Origin: Stramenopiles sp. TOSAG23-3
Taxonomy: Eukaryota; Sar
NCBI GenBank assembly: GCA_900128585.1
Contig: LT642493.1
Location: forward strand, 1-16,316
Direction: 5' to 3'
Length of the DNA stretch: 16,316 nucleotides
The position numbers were made by a program, and so were the translations under genes. Below, one piece after another: positions 7,260 to 15,192 of this stretch; positions within the stretch are counted from its first letter, which is position 1; the number at the start of each line of letters is the position of its first letter. The notes below the pieces were generated by a model, which worked only from the letters and a program-made list of their open reading frames with translations, ran no database searches and had not been told where the DNA came from.

Positions 7260-8099
7260 TTAAGCCTGCTGCAGCGAGTCCAAAAAATGATCTACTTCGC
7301 TCGACCCGGGCGTAGCTTTTTCCGTTGGTATTTGCGGTTGACTTTTGGTGGAGATGGAATCTTGCGAGAGTGGCGGATCTTTGTTTGGGGAAGCATCTTT
7401 TTTTCGTCGTTTGCTGTCTTGCTGCCGCCACGGTCTTAGGTCTTTGCGTAAGTTTTCGCTAAGTGGCCTTACGTGCAAATAGTTGCACTGGTGCCCACGT
7501 CGACAAAGGCCATTCTTATCGAACTGTTTACAACGCCCTTCGCACCAGTGCCTGCTTATCCCTAAAACTGGAGAGAATTCCGCCACTATAACACTGCCAT
7601 CATAATACCGCCCATGCATCGCCTCTTTCAGCTTAATCGCATCCTCCTCGTCAGCGTACGTAACGTACACGTGGCCCCGCAAGTGTTCTACTTCGTTTTC
7701 CAGTACGCAGACGGACTGAAGGTTTCCACTCTTTGTGCACTCTTCGTAGACTTCCATGAAGAAATCTTCAAAATCTTCTATGGTTTTGCCTGGAGTATCA
7801 AGCCACATGTGCCTCAGCAAGACGGTGCGACTGAACGCAGGGCAATGGTGTTGGCGCGAACAAGATTCCCCGTGCCGGCATGCCCCCATTTTGAAATAAA
7901 ACGGACAGTTTTTCCGGTCAGATTCCGATCGCTGAATACTTGCCAAATACCGCGCCCCGCCCCCCTCTCTCCGACCCCTATACATGTTCTGCCGAGGCTG
8001 GCTCCTTCCCCTTGACCTTGACAGTGACCGCTCGTAGTCACTACTCCTATCCTCTCTCCGACGCACCTGATCACCTACAACTGTGTCTTGATACGACAT
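7260..8099 (-). CDS. U2AF1: U2AF small subunit (U2AF35)-like splicing factor
   Basis: The U2AF small subunit recognises the AG of 3' splice sites during spliceosome assembly in the nucleus. The protein has 279 residues from the ATG at 8099. The frame extends upstream to a TTG at 8171, but the ATG follows an A/T-rich leader. Order: an Arg/Ser-rich N-terminal extension of about 48 residues (RSLSRSRGRS, 24-33); YLASI (51-55), the usual U2AF35 start region; CCCH finger 1 (Cys65, Cys74, Cys80, His84); a UHM/RRM-like domain at about 91-177; and CCCH finger 2 (Cys190, Cys199, Cys205, His209). Ser81 and Gln192 match human Ser34 and Gln157, the known mutation hot spots. The usual C-terminal RS domain is absent. 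In its place is a short basic segment (SKRRKK, 229-234) and a polar tail. The UHM R-x-F motif reads RYY (164-166). HLRG (139-142) recalls the ZRSR2/Urp family, so that relative is the main alternative. Confidence 0.88.
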   Translation of the reverse strand: MSYQDTVVGDQVRRREDRSSDYERSLSRSRGRSQPRQNMYRGRREGGGARYLASIQRSESDRKNCPFYFKMGACRHGESCSRQHHCPAFSRTVLLRHMWLDTPGKTIEDFEDFFMEVYEECTKSGNLQSVCVLENEVEHLRGHVYVTYADEEDAIKLKEAMHGRYYDGSVIVAEFSPVLGISRHWCEGRCKQFDKNGLCRRGHQCNYLHVRPLSENLRKDLRPWRQQDSKRRKKDASPNKDPPLSQDSISTKSQPQIPTEKATPGSSEVDHFLDSLQQA

Positions 8100-8824
8100 A
8101 TATAAAAATATATTGTGAAACAATCCCAAAGGTCTCCGTATGCGTCTGCGTTGGGTCGGACGTACTCCCAATAAACGAAATTATCAGCGTCTTTACGTTA
8201 ACAAATACGAGGCAGAAGAACAACTGTAGAAAATTCGTTGTAAATCTGCACATAAATATTTTCTCTGGAAAATTCTACATTCTGCAATTCTTTCTGTGAA
8301 AACGTCTTTCATGAACTCTCTAATGATAATATAAATATTTGTCCCTCGTGAATGAATGCACACAATAATAATATTATTAATTTTTTATTATTATTGATAT
8401 TATTATTACTATTAGTAATAGTAGTAGGATATGGATTATGGATGGGGTCGGTCTTCGTCTTCTTCTTCGTTGGTTGTTGATGTTGTTTTTTCTGGTGTGT
8501 GTGTGTTGTGTGGTTAGGGTTAGGTCCAGGGTATTATACATTCCTCGTAATAAGTTTTTATTAAAAAAATAAAAATATCATTCTTCTTCTTCTTATCGCA
8601 CAATTTATAAATATCCATCATCATCCTCCACAACACAACAACTTTTTTTTTCAGTTAATTATTAATTAATTATTCAAATCATTAATTCATGATTTTAAAT
8701 TTTTTTTGGAGGTGTTGTTATAGATGAGCCATCAATAAAACTTGTATGCATATTTGCCTTTGCCTGGTTAATCATTTACTGACGATCCGCCAAGCGGGTT
8801 ATTAACCATCTTTCGTCTGTACTT
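8100..8824. other. Divergent promoter region (U2AF35 / unknown gene)
   Basis: This head-to-head gap contains an ATT/AAT-rich tract (8361-8427), a strand-asymmetric G/T-rich stretch (about 8438-8528) that includes GGTTAGGGTTAGG (8512-8524), and a C/A/T-rich stretch (about 8580-8645). No dispersed TTGGCTGTTA repeat, RNA gene or ORF of interest was seen. Confidence 0.6.
8361..8427. repeat. ATT/AAT triplet-rich low-complexity tract
   Basis: Interrupted AAT, ATT and TAG triplets form an imperfect palindrome-like A/T tract. Confidence 0.75.
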
Positions 8825-9712
8825 ATGGCCACGACGTCCCCCCGTGCGATCTTAGAGCGCCTATGTCGAAAAGAACTAGATGTCTTAAGGGCGGTCAAAG
8901 TGGAAGAAGCCAACGTCACACGCCGTGCAAAGAAAATAGAAAACTTGATGAACCATGCTGAGTTAAACTTTCCCACCATATACGGGGTTCTCCCTGAAAA
9001 AATGAAAAGGTCCGGGTTCAAAACGGAGAAAGATCTGCGTTTGTACAACGCTGTCAAAGCAAGAATAGACCGGGGACTTCCTGAATTTGAAAGGCTTTAC
9101 GAAGAATTCCAGGACAACTACAGATCAAATGGGGAGAAGAAAGCAGCATTTCTAGAACATTTTAACTCGAGCAACCGGAAAAAACAGGCCATGGGGGAAA
9201 ACATGTACAGAACAAGAGAAAGCCAAGCGCACGCGATTGAATTTCTCCGGCTTTTGCGAGCGGAAAGGGACAAGTGTGAACCGCGGTCGTCGGCCTCGAA
9301 ACGCGCAACGTATCGCACGGAAGCATTGGGTGTTCAGCCGCATTTAAACGACAACTTCCGTATTCACATGAAATTGATGGAATCTCTGAATTTTTGCTCC
9401 TTGCTTGATATAAATTCGACGGATTTTCCGTCCTATGGAACGGGGGCTAAGGTGCAGCAGACGGAAGTGGAAGCCATGCTGTTCGAACTGTTCCATAATT
9501 TACGACAGCAAGGGTCCATCGCAATTGCCCAACACGTCAAAAATGCCATGGACACATTTTCCAACCTCGAATGGTCTCCAGCGTCCACGGGCATATTTTT
9601 ACGATTAACCCGTGCATTCCACTATGATTTGAGAGCCCCTGACGACACCTTGTCGGTGTACCGCAGAGCCCGGTTCCAGCGGGGTGAATGCATTTTTGTT
9701 GAATGTGAATAA
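8825..9712 (+). CDS. Unrecognised protein, 295 residues
   Basis: I do not recognise this family. The ATG at 8825 is the first one after an in-frame TGA at 8780-8782, and the frame runs 888 bases to TAA at 9710-9712. Base composition is like the neighbouring real genes and unlike the AT-rich spacers, which supports a true CDS. The N-terminal half is rich in K, R and E with few hydrophobic runs and looks helical (for example ILERLCRKELDVLRAV at 9-24 and EFERLYEEFQ near 86-95). The second half is less charged, with LFELFHNLRQQGSIAIAQHV and FLRLTRAFHYDLRAP as its more conserved-looking parts. There is no signal peptide, membrane segment, zinc-ligand cluster or known catalytic motif. It is probably a soluble intracellular protein. 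It is head-to-head with the U2AF35 gene, which says nothing certain about its role. Confidence 0.7.
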   Translation: MATTSPRAILERLCRKELDVLRAVKVEEANVTRRAKKIENLMNHAELNFPTIYGVLPEKMKRSGFKTEKDLRLYNAVKARIDRGLPEFERLYEEFQDNYRSNGEKKAAFLEHFNSSNRKKQAMGENMYRTRESQAHAIEFLRLLRAERDKCEPRSSASKRATYRTEALGVQPHLNDNFRIHMKLMESLNFCSLLDINSTDFPSYGTGAKVQQTEVEAMLFELFHNLRQQGSIAIAQHVKNAMDTFSNLEWSPASTGIFLRLTRAFHYDLRAPDDTLSVYRRARFQRGECIFVECE

Positions 9713-9713
9713 A
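9708..9713 (+). terminator. AATAAA overlapping the stop codon
   Basis: The TAA stop (9710-9712) is embedded in AATAAA. If used as a poly(A) signal, it would give a very short 3' UTR. The match may be chance. Confidence 0.2.
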
Positions 9714-9884
9714 CACGTAGACGCGTTGTGTCTTATCTCCCAAAATGTAAAGTTTAATGAAAATGAAATATCTTAAATTCTTATTATCAGTTAGCATAAA
9801 TTAATAAATCTTAAGAGTGTTTTAATCATTTTTTTTTGAAACCGCGTACGAAGTACAAAATACGAAGTAATTTTTCAGGTTTTC

Positions 9885-9917
9885 GTAACTTAAATAGCAG
9901 CCAAATTTTTGTTTTTA
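9885..9917 (-). repeat. Dispersed repeat, diverged - copy
   Basis: GTAACTTAAATAGCAGCC and AAATTTTTGTTTTTA match the arm, with one change in the core (TAGCAGCCAA, 9895-9904). Confidence 0.7.
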
Positions 9918-9918
9918 T

Positions 9919-9975
9919 ATGTAAACCTAGAATGTCTAAATCTAGATTTCAGTTCGCAGTACATTAATTTTAATT
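9919..9975. repeat. 57-bp segment, inverted duplicate of 6933-6989
   Basis: It is the reverse complement of 6933-6989 with one difference in 57 bases. Here it runs directly into a - copy of the repeat arm. Confidence 0.85.
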
Positions 9976-10001
9976 ACTTAAATAACAGCCAATTTTCTTG
10001 T
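9971..10001 (-). repeat. Dispersed repeat, intact - copy
   Basis: TAATTACTTAAATAACAGCC and AATTTTCTTGT match the consensus arm exactly, with the core at 9983-9992. The copy lies 80 bases downstream of the hydrolase stop and reads in the same sense as that gene. Confidence 0.85.
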
Positions 10002-10080
10002 AGCTACGTAATACACGCGCCCAAAAACAACACTGCAGAAAATACACTTCGTAATACCCAAATGGATCAGCTTCTTCCTC

Positions 10081-11112
10081 TCACAGCCTGCTCTGCTGTG
10101 AAGTTGCGAACAAACGTTGCTTCATGGCATTACTGAAATCGTCCAGGAACGCGTGGCAGTCCGCGGTTCCTGCGACACCTTCAAGCATCCAAAAAATGTG
10201 CATCCCAGGGTAAGTTTTCACAACAGCATCATCGCTGTTGTTCGCAGATCTTTGCAGGGCTTTTCCGTACGCGACACCTTCAGAAATTAAAGGGTCGTGA
10301 CTCGCTACGGCAATCCAGGCCGGGGGCAAATTGTCGAAAGATGACGCTTTGATAGGCGACACCCGCCAGTCGTCCCATATCTCTGGTGCGTTGCTGGAGG
10401 TGTAGTTGTCACGAAACTCTAGCATTGCTTCGGACGTCAAGAAATAATCGCTTCCAAATGCTGCATGGCTTTTTGTTGACATGTTCGACAAGTCAAATGC
10501 ACCGCAAAGCGGCGCCTGTACCTTTATGTTTCTTGCGTAGATACTATCACGTGCCATCAATGAACAAACCGCAGCAATGTTACCACCCGCACTGTCACCC
10601 GCCAGTGCAATACTTTCATTGTCGACTAAATGGTGCAACGTACTTGAACTCCTGCCAGACGCTACCCATTCGAACACGTCGTAGAAATCTTCTATTGCCG
10701 CCGGAAATTTGTACTCTGGGCTAAGCCGGTAATCCACAGACACACACACAGCACCGATTTTGCGGCAACAAGTTTGCAGGAAATTGTGATAATCAAGGGG
10801 CGTTCCCAACGTCCAACCCCCCCCGTGCGCGTACAACATGATGGGAAGCCTGCCTTCGTGGGTTTGAGGAAAATACGCGATGCAAGGAATGTCTCGTTTG
10901 TTACTGCGAGACGGAACAGCGATCCGCTCCGTTCGAACATTGGCCTTTACATCGGCAGATAATTTCAAACCGAAATTTTTCAGTAAACCAGAGTACCCCG
11001 CCCGCTTCTCTTCTAAAGTTACCACGGGGGCTCTTTTCTTTGGGGCGTGATACATTTTCAAAAAACGCTTCGTTGCCGCGTTCAACGAATACTTGTACTT
11101 CCCGGTCGCCAT
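10081..11112 (-). CDS. Alpha/beta hydrolase, HSL (fold-3) esterase/lipase type
   Basis: The protein has 343 residues from the ATG at 11112. The frame extends to a GTG at 11136. It carries the full signature of the hormone-sensitive-lipase family of carboxylesterases: the oxyanion-hole motif HGGGW (96-100), VSVDYRLSPEYKFPA (125-139), the nucleophile elbow GDSAGG (172-177, Ser174), the acid Asp273 in ASHDPL, and the base His305 in YPGMHIF. The triad is complete, so it should hydrolyse carboxylic esters; the substrate is unknown. The N-terminal 75 residues are basic, with no clear signal peptide or membrane anchor, and could form the lid/cap region. Length fits the family. Soluble members of this type are common in bacteria, so an old transfer is possible, but base use matches the neighbours. 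The gene lies downstream of the ABC transporter gene on the same strand, with a 400-base gap and so its own promoter. Confidence 0.88.
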   Translation of the reverse strand: MATGKYKYSLNAATKRFLKMYHAPKKRAPVVTLEEKRAGYSGLLKNFGLKLSADVKANVRTERIAVPSRSNKRDIPCIAYFPQTHEGRLPIMLYAHGGGWTLGTPLDYHNFLQTCCRKIGAVCVSVDYRLSPEYKFPAAIEDFYDVFEWVASGRSSSTLHHLVDNESIALAGDSAGGNIAAVCSLMARDSIYARNIKVQAPLCGAFDLSNMSTKSHAAFGSDYFLTSEAMLEFRDNYTSSNAPEIWDDWRVSPIKASSFDNLPPAWIAVASHDPLISEGVAYGKALQRSANNSDDAVVKTYPGMHIFWMLEGVAGTADCHAFLDDFSNAMKQRLFATSQQSRL

Positions 11113-11512
11113 CGACTGTTTAAGTCTTTTGCCCACACTGCTGAAACGATCTTTGCCTTATAACATATTATTGAGGCGTAAAAGGGCTGGTAAATAGCTT
11201 CTTCTTTCAACACTATAAAGTGCGCGTCCGCAATAATAATATACTGACAAATCGTTTTGAACTTGTGAGACTTGCCAATAATGCTGGAAGAAGAGGAGAA
11301 ATTATTACTACTCCTCGTATATATTCGATCGACGACGAATTATTATAATAATATTATTAGTCTATAATAATTTTTTTATTATTATTATTATATATTATTA
11401 TTTACTATATTTTTTCGATATTAGATGACGACTACTACTAATAATTATAATATTACGAAGTACGATATATAAGAAACAAGCACAACAACAAGATAGAAAA
11501 AGAAGAACTTCA
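11113..11512. other. Tandem spacer (ABC transporter / hydrolase)
   Basis: The 3' end of the ABC gene and the promoter of the hydrolase share this gap. It is AT-rich, with an ATT triplet tract at 11340-11404. No dispersed TTGGCTGTTA repeat or RNA gene was seen. Confidence 0.6.
11340..11404. repeat. (ATT)n-rich low-complexity tract
   Basis: Interrupted ATT/AAT triplets form a tract of about 65 bases made almost only of A and T. Confidence 0.75.
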
Positions 11513-14026
11513 TCATTGTTCTTTCGCTGTCAATTCAATGGAAGACGATTCGGTGCCAGAGCGATTATCCCCTGTGATTGCCTTATCCGTATCCTTATCC
11601 TCAGGATCAACCTCCTCTTCGTCTTTTGTTTGGGCGTTCCAACTCTTTGCATACTCCCCATCCAGTTGCATGAGCTCTTGGTGGGTGCCTTTCTCGTGTA
11701 TCAAACCATCCTTCAACACAATGATCTGGTCGCTGTCTTGGATAGTACTTAGTCGGTGGGCAATCACCAGCTGCGTGCGGCCTCGAGTCAAATTGGACAG
11801 AGCGTTCTGAATGGCCATCTCTGTTATTGAATCCAACGCGCTTGTCGCTTCGTCGAGGACTACAATGGGGGGGTCCTTCAGCAAGCAGCGGGCAATCGCA
11901 ACCCGTTGTTTCTCTCCACCGCTCAGCTTCAGGCCCCTCTCTCCAACGTGGGTTTCCCACTGTTTGCCAAGGGAAAGGATAAACTCAAGAATGTTCGCGT
12001 TCCTCGCCGCCGTTTCTAGCTCTTCGTCGCTAGCTCCTTGGTTTCCGTATCGAATGTTGTGCCGTATGCTCTCATTGAACAGCACAGTATCTTGGGGGAC
12101 GACACCAATCGACCCCCGCAGCGTCTTTTGGGTTACAGACGATATATCTTGCCCATCGATCTTAATTTTTCCGGCAGTAACGTTGTAGAATCGAAACAAA
12201 AGCCTCGACACGGTGGTCTTGCCTGCGCCCGTGTGGCCAACAATGGCGGTCTTGGAACCGGCCTTGCACGTGAACGATATCCCATGTATACCTTTGGTCT
12301 TTTCGCCGGGGTACTGGAAAACTACGTTTTCGAACTCAATGGACGCGCCGCAGTTTTTATCTTTGACCTGCAATGCTTTCGCTCCGTCGACATCATAAAT
12401 GTCCGGCCTCAGCTTCAGCAGCTCGCTCAAGTTTGTCATGTCAACCATGGCCTGGATGATAACTCCGTAGATCGTGCCAAGAAAGCTCAACGGGGCAAAC
12501 AGCTGAGATATATATGCCAGCACGCTGACAAAATCTCCGACCTGGTCGGCCGGGTTGGACCCTTTCGTCTGCAAAATCTGGATTGCCATGATGCCAAGGC
12601 CGAAGAACGTGGTTAGCTTGATATCCAACTGTTGCAGCGTGTTCAGAAGCCCAAGGCTGGCTTGGGTGCTCACCGTGTGCTTTTGGAACTTCCCAACAGC
12701 CTCGATGAACCGGTCCTTCTCTCGCTCTTCTGTTGCGAAATATTTCACCGTTTCAAAGTTTATCAAACTGTCCGTGGCAATGTCGTGGTACTTGTTGTCC
12801 TGCCGGTTTGCCTTTTTTCTGAACTTTTTTCTCCACATCGTAATCTTTACCGTAAGCACAATGTAGATGGAAAACGAGAGGAACGCGACCACCGCCAATT
12901 GCGGGGATTGGAACCGAACGTAGAAAATAACAAACGTGATCGCACACTCGATCAGCGATGGGATCAAGTACAACACCAGGTAGTTCATCACGGAGTCCGC
13001 GCTGCTGATTCCTCTGTCCATGATCCGAAGCACGTGGCCGATTTTTTTCTTCAAGTGCCAATCCAAAGACAGGGAGTGGAGGTGGGAAAATGTCGACTCC
13101 GCAATTTCTGCAAACGCCTTCTGCTTCACCTTCAGGTACACCAGCTTTTGCAGCTCTTTGAACGCCCCGGAGAGCCATCCCGCAAGGAAGTACAGAAACA
13201 AGTATACCCATGGCACTTCGCCCTTGGTGACGAGCTGCTGTGTGGCTTGACCAATGAACAGAGGGGCCAGAATGTTGCACGCCTTCGAAGACATCATGAT
13301 GAAAAATGTGCTAATGGCCCTAACTTTCGGGGTGCAGCCCTTCGGCCAAAAGTATGGTCGAAGGATGTACAGCATATCGCTGACTTTCAACGTATTCGAG
13401 TTCTTTCCGTCATAAAATCTTGCCCGTGGATCTTCGGTCTCCTCCTCCTTCTTCGCGCCCTTCTTTTGACTCTCAATGTCGCTCGATTTTCCGCCCACCT
13501 CGTTGCGTTTTTTCTCTGCATCGTCCTCCAGGGCTTTCACAAGTTTTACCAGCACACGAATTGCCTCGTTGTTCCGCCGGTGCTCGAGCCCCCCCAGGAC
13601 GGTGGAAAGAATGGGCAGTGCGATCTGCCACCATTCCACCACCGTTCCCGTAACGCCACACACGAGAAAAAACTTAGCAGTGGTGAGGATGACCGATGAT
13701 CCACTCACCCAGTACATTACTTGAGTGCCCACCTTGTTCGCAGCCGGGCTGGTCAGCGCGAACAACACAAGTGCGAGGACGCACCGTAAAATGCTCAACA
13801 GAAAGACGTCGAACATGGAGATGTTCACGTCGTATGAGAGGATTTCAACACTCTCGAACCAAGAAATCTTTGTACTATACCCCCCTGCAAAGTAAATTAG
13901 GCACGTCAAAGTCAAATCTCCCACACCAAGCAAGGCCGACCATTTCTTTTTTGTGCCGTAAATTTCCAAAGCGTGCTCCGACAGACTCTTTCTCGCCGCA
14001 CCGTCCGTCCCAACAACTGCTGCCAT
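11513..14026 (-). CDS. ABC half-transporter, ABCB6/HMT1-like
   Basis: The protein has 837 residues; the ATG at 14026 has A at -3 and G at +4. An N-terminal region of about 150 residues with around four hydrophobic segments (near 33-49, 71-92, 105-125, 130-146) precedes the core, like the TMD0 of ABCB6/HMT1 proteins. A charged linker (about 160-210) follows. The six-helix exporter domain (about 235-540) contains FSHLHSLSLDWHL (313-325) and LRIMDRGISS (333-342), close to human ABCB6, and SLINFETVKYF (420-430), shared with ATM1 types. The nucleotide-binding domain is complete: Walker A GHTGAGKTT (597-605), Q-loop Gln645, signature LSGGEKQR (701-708), Walker B IVVLDE (721-726) and H-loop His757. 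It should work as a homodimer. Relatives move porphyrins, glutathione or phytochelatin conjugates across mitochondrial, vacuolar or lysosomal membranes. The substrate and membrane here are not decided by the sequence. The last 40 residues are acidic and polar. It is head-to-head with MOCS1A. Confidence 0.92.
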   Translation of the reverse strand: MAAVVGTDGAARKSLSEHALEIYGTKKKWSALLGVGDLTLTCLIYFAGGYSTKISWFESVEILSYDVNISMFDVFLLSILRCVLALVLFALTSPAANKVGTQVMYWVSGSSVILTTAKFFLVCGVTGTVVEWWQIALPILSTVLGGLEHRRNNEAIRVLVKLVKALEDDAEKKRNEVGGKSSDIESQKKGAKKEEETEDPRARFYDGKNSNTLKVSDMLYILRPYFWPKGCTPKVRAISTFFIMMSSKACNILAPLFIGQATQQLVTKGEVPWVYLFLYFLAGWLSGAFKELQKLVYLKVKQKAFAEIAESTFSHLHSLSLDWHLKKKIGHVLRIMDRGISSADSVMNYLVLYLIPSLIECAITFVIFYVRFQSPQLAVVAFLSFSIYIVLTVKITMWRKKFRKKANRQDNKYHDIATDSLINFETVKYFATEEREKDRFIEAVGKFQKHTVSTQASLGLLNTLQQLDIKLTTFFGLGIMAIQILQTKGSNPADQVGDFVSVLAYISQLFAPLSFLGTIYGVIIQAMVDMTNLSELLKLRPDIYDVDGAKALQVKDKNCGASIEFENVVFQYPGEKTKGIHGISFTCKAGSKTAIVGHTGAGKTTVSRLLFRFYNVTAGKIKIDGQDISSVTQKTLRGSIGVVPQDTVLFNESIRHNIRYGNQGASDEELETAARNANILEFILSLGKQWETHVGERGLKLSGGEKQRVAIARCLLKDPPIVVLDEATSALDSITEMAIQNALSNLTRGRTQLVIAHRLSTIQDSDQIIVLKDGLIHEKGTHQELMQLDGEYAKSWNAQTKDEEEVDPEDKDTDKAITGDNRSGTESSSIELTAKEQ

Positions 14027-15192
14027 GCTGATATAAATTCGATTTAAATTGAAAACGGCTTCGTCTCCTTGGGTTGGTTAAAAGAATGCAAAACACGAAA
14101 TAAAATAGTACGAACACCATGACATTCATTTATTTCATCTCATTTCTTTCCATTTTTCTTCATTCGTACAAATTACAAACGTGCAGCAGACATACTTCCC
14201 TTCATTCTTTTCTTGAAGTTAAAAGTGAAAAAATAATGTCTATACTGTGTAGTTGTATTAAAATATATTTATCCAAGTTTTTTTCATAATTTTTTGAATT
14301 TATATTTTAAATTCTTCTTCTCATTTTCTCATTTCTTGCAAAGTTGTACTTTTGAAGAATGATGATGCTGTGATAATGTTATTAGTCGTTTTATAAAATA
14401 TATGCAATATATAATAATATGTACGGTGAGAAGAGTGCCAAATGCCAAAAGAAGGGGGAGGAGGTCAGAAGAGACTAAGGCGGACCAAATAAGTCATAAT
14501 TAAGGATATGTATTATATATGCTATGTTCATGTAATGAGGTATACTTTATCACTTTTTTAATTCTATTTATATATTATTAATATGAATAAAGTGATTTCA
14601 TCTAAATCCATACATTTACAATGACCTTATCATAACAAATTGATTATATATATACATTTTCCCTTAATTTTGGATTATATTGTCTCTCTCCAGAAGCGAG
14701 AAGAGACTAAAGGGCATATTATGGCATACATTCATTTTGCCTCTTTGCCTCTTTGCCACTCTTTTCGTTGTCGATCCAATTGTGAGCCACATCTGATAGA
14801 GTTATTATTATAAACCAATCGATTCAGTCCGTCCTCCATACTACTACGGGTATATTTATTATTTTATTATTTTAGCTTTTTTCATAGTAGTATTTTATTC
14901 ATCGCATCATCCATCGCATCTTCTATTTACCAATTTATAATAATAATATCATCGATCGATGTTGTTTTTTTTATTACAAAAAAAACTCTAACAACTATAA
15001 TACCATCAATGTTTATTCTTGTCATTATTTTAGAAACGTTTCTGTAGGACGGTTGAACAGTCCACGGATTCAAAGGTTGTTCTACGTGTCTGTTTGATTG
15101 GTGCACATTCGGGGTATTCAATAAGTTATAGTTTCGTTTCTGTAGCGTTGTAGACTTTTAGAAAAGCTGGTCTAAAGAGGAGTCTACCCAAT
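14027..15192. other. Divergent promoter region (ABC transporter / MOCS1A), 1.17 kb
   Basis: This AT-rich head-to-head gap includes a repeated AGAAGAGACTAA word (14468-14479 and 14699-14710) and an exact 11-base direct repeat CGTTTCTGTAG (15037-15047, 15135-15145) close to the MOCS1A start. The dispersed TTGGCTGTTA repeat is absent. No RNA gene or convincing ORF was seen. Confidence 0.6.

Larger units (their letters stand above)
9713..10080. other. Convergent 3'-3' spacer (unknown gene / hydrolase)
   Basis: This AT-rich tail-to-tail gap of 368 bases contains two - copies of the dispersed repeat (9885-9917 and 9971-10001) and the second member of the 57-bp duplicated segment between them. No gene was recognised. 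Confidence 0.7.

Noticed and set aside
12632-13699. A 355-codon open frame on the + strand, antisense to the ABC transporter
   Set aside because: It lies wholly opposite a strongly supported gene with complete ABC motifs. Its translation shows no domain and reads like a shadow of the balanced-GC coding sequence.
14349-14420. A C/D-box snoRNA suggested by GATGATGATG
   Set aside because: No CTGA D box or terminal stem was found at a suitable distance. The TGATGA word is common in this A/T-rich sequence.
14466-14769. Repeated AGAAGAGACTAA words and a CTCTTTGCCTCTTTGCC tract as an insertion element
   Set aside because: The matches are short and imperfect, and there are no terminal arms or coding capacity. 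They are noted in the spacer description only.
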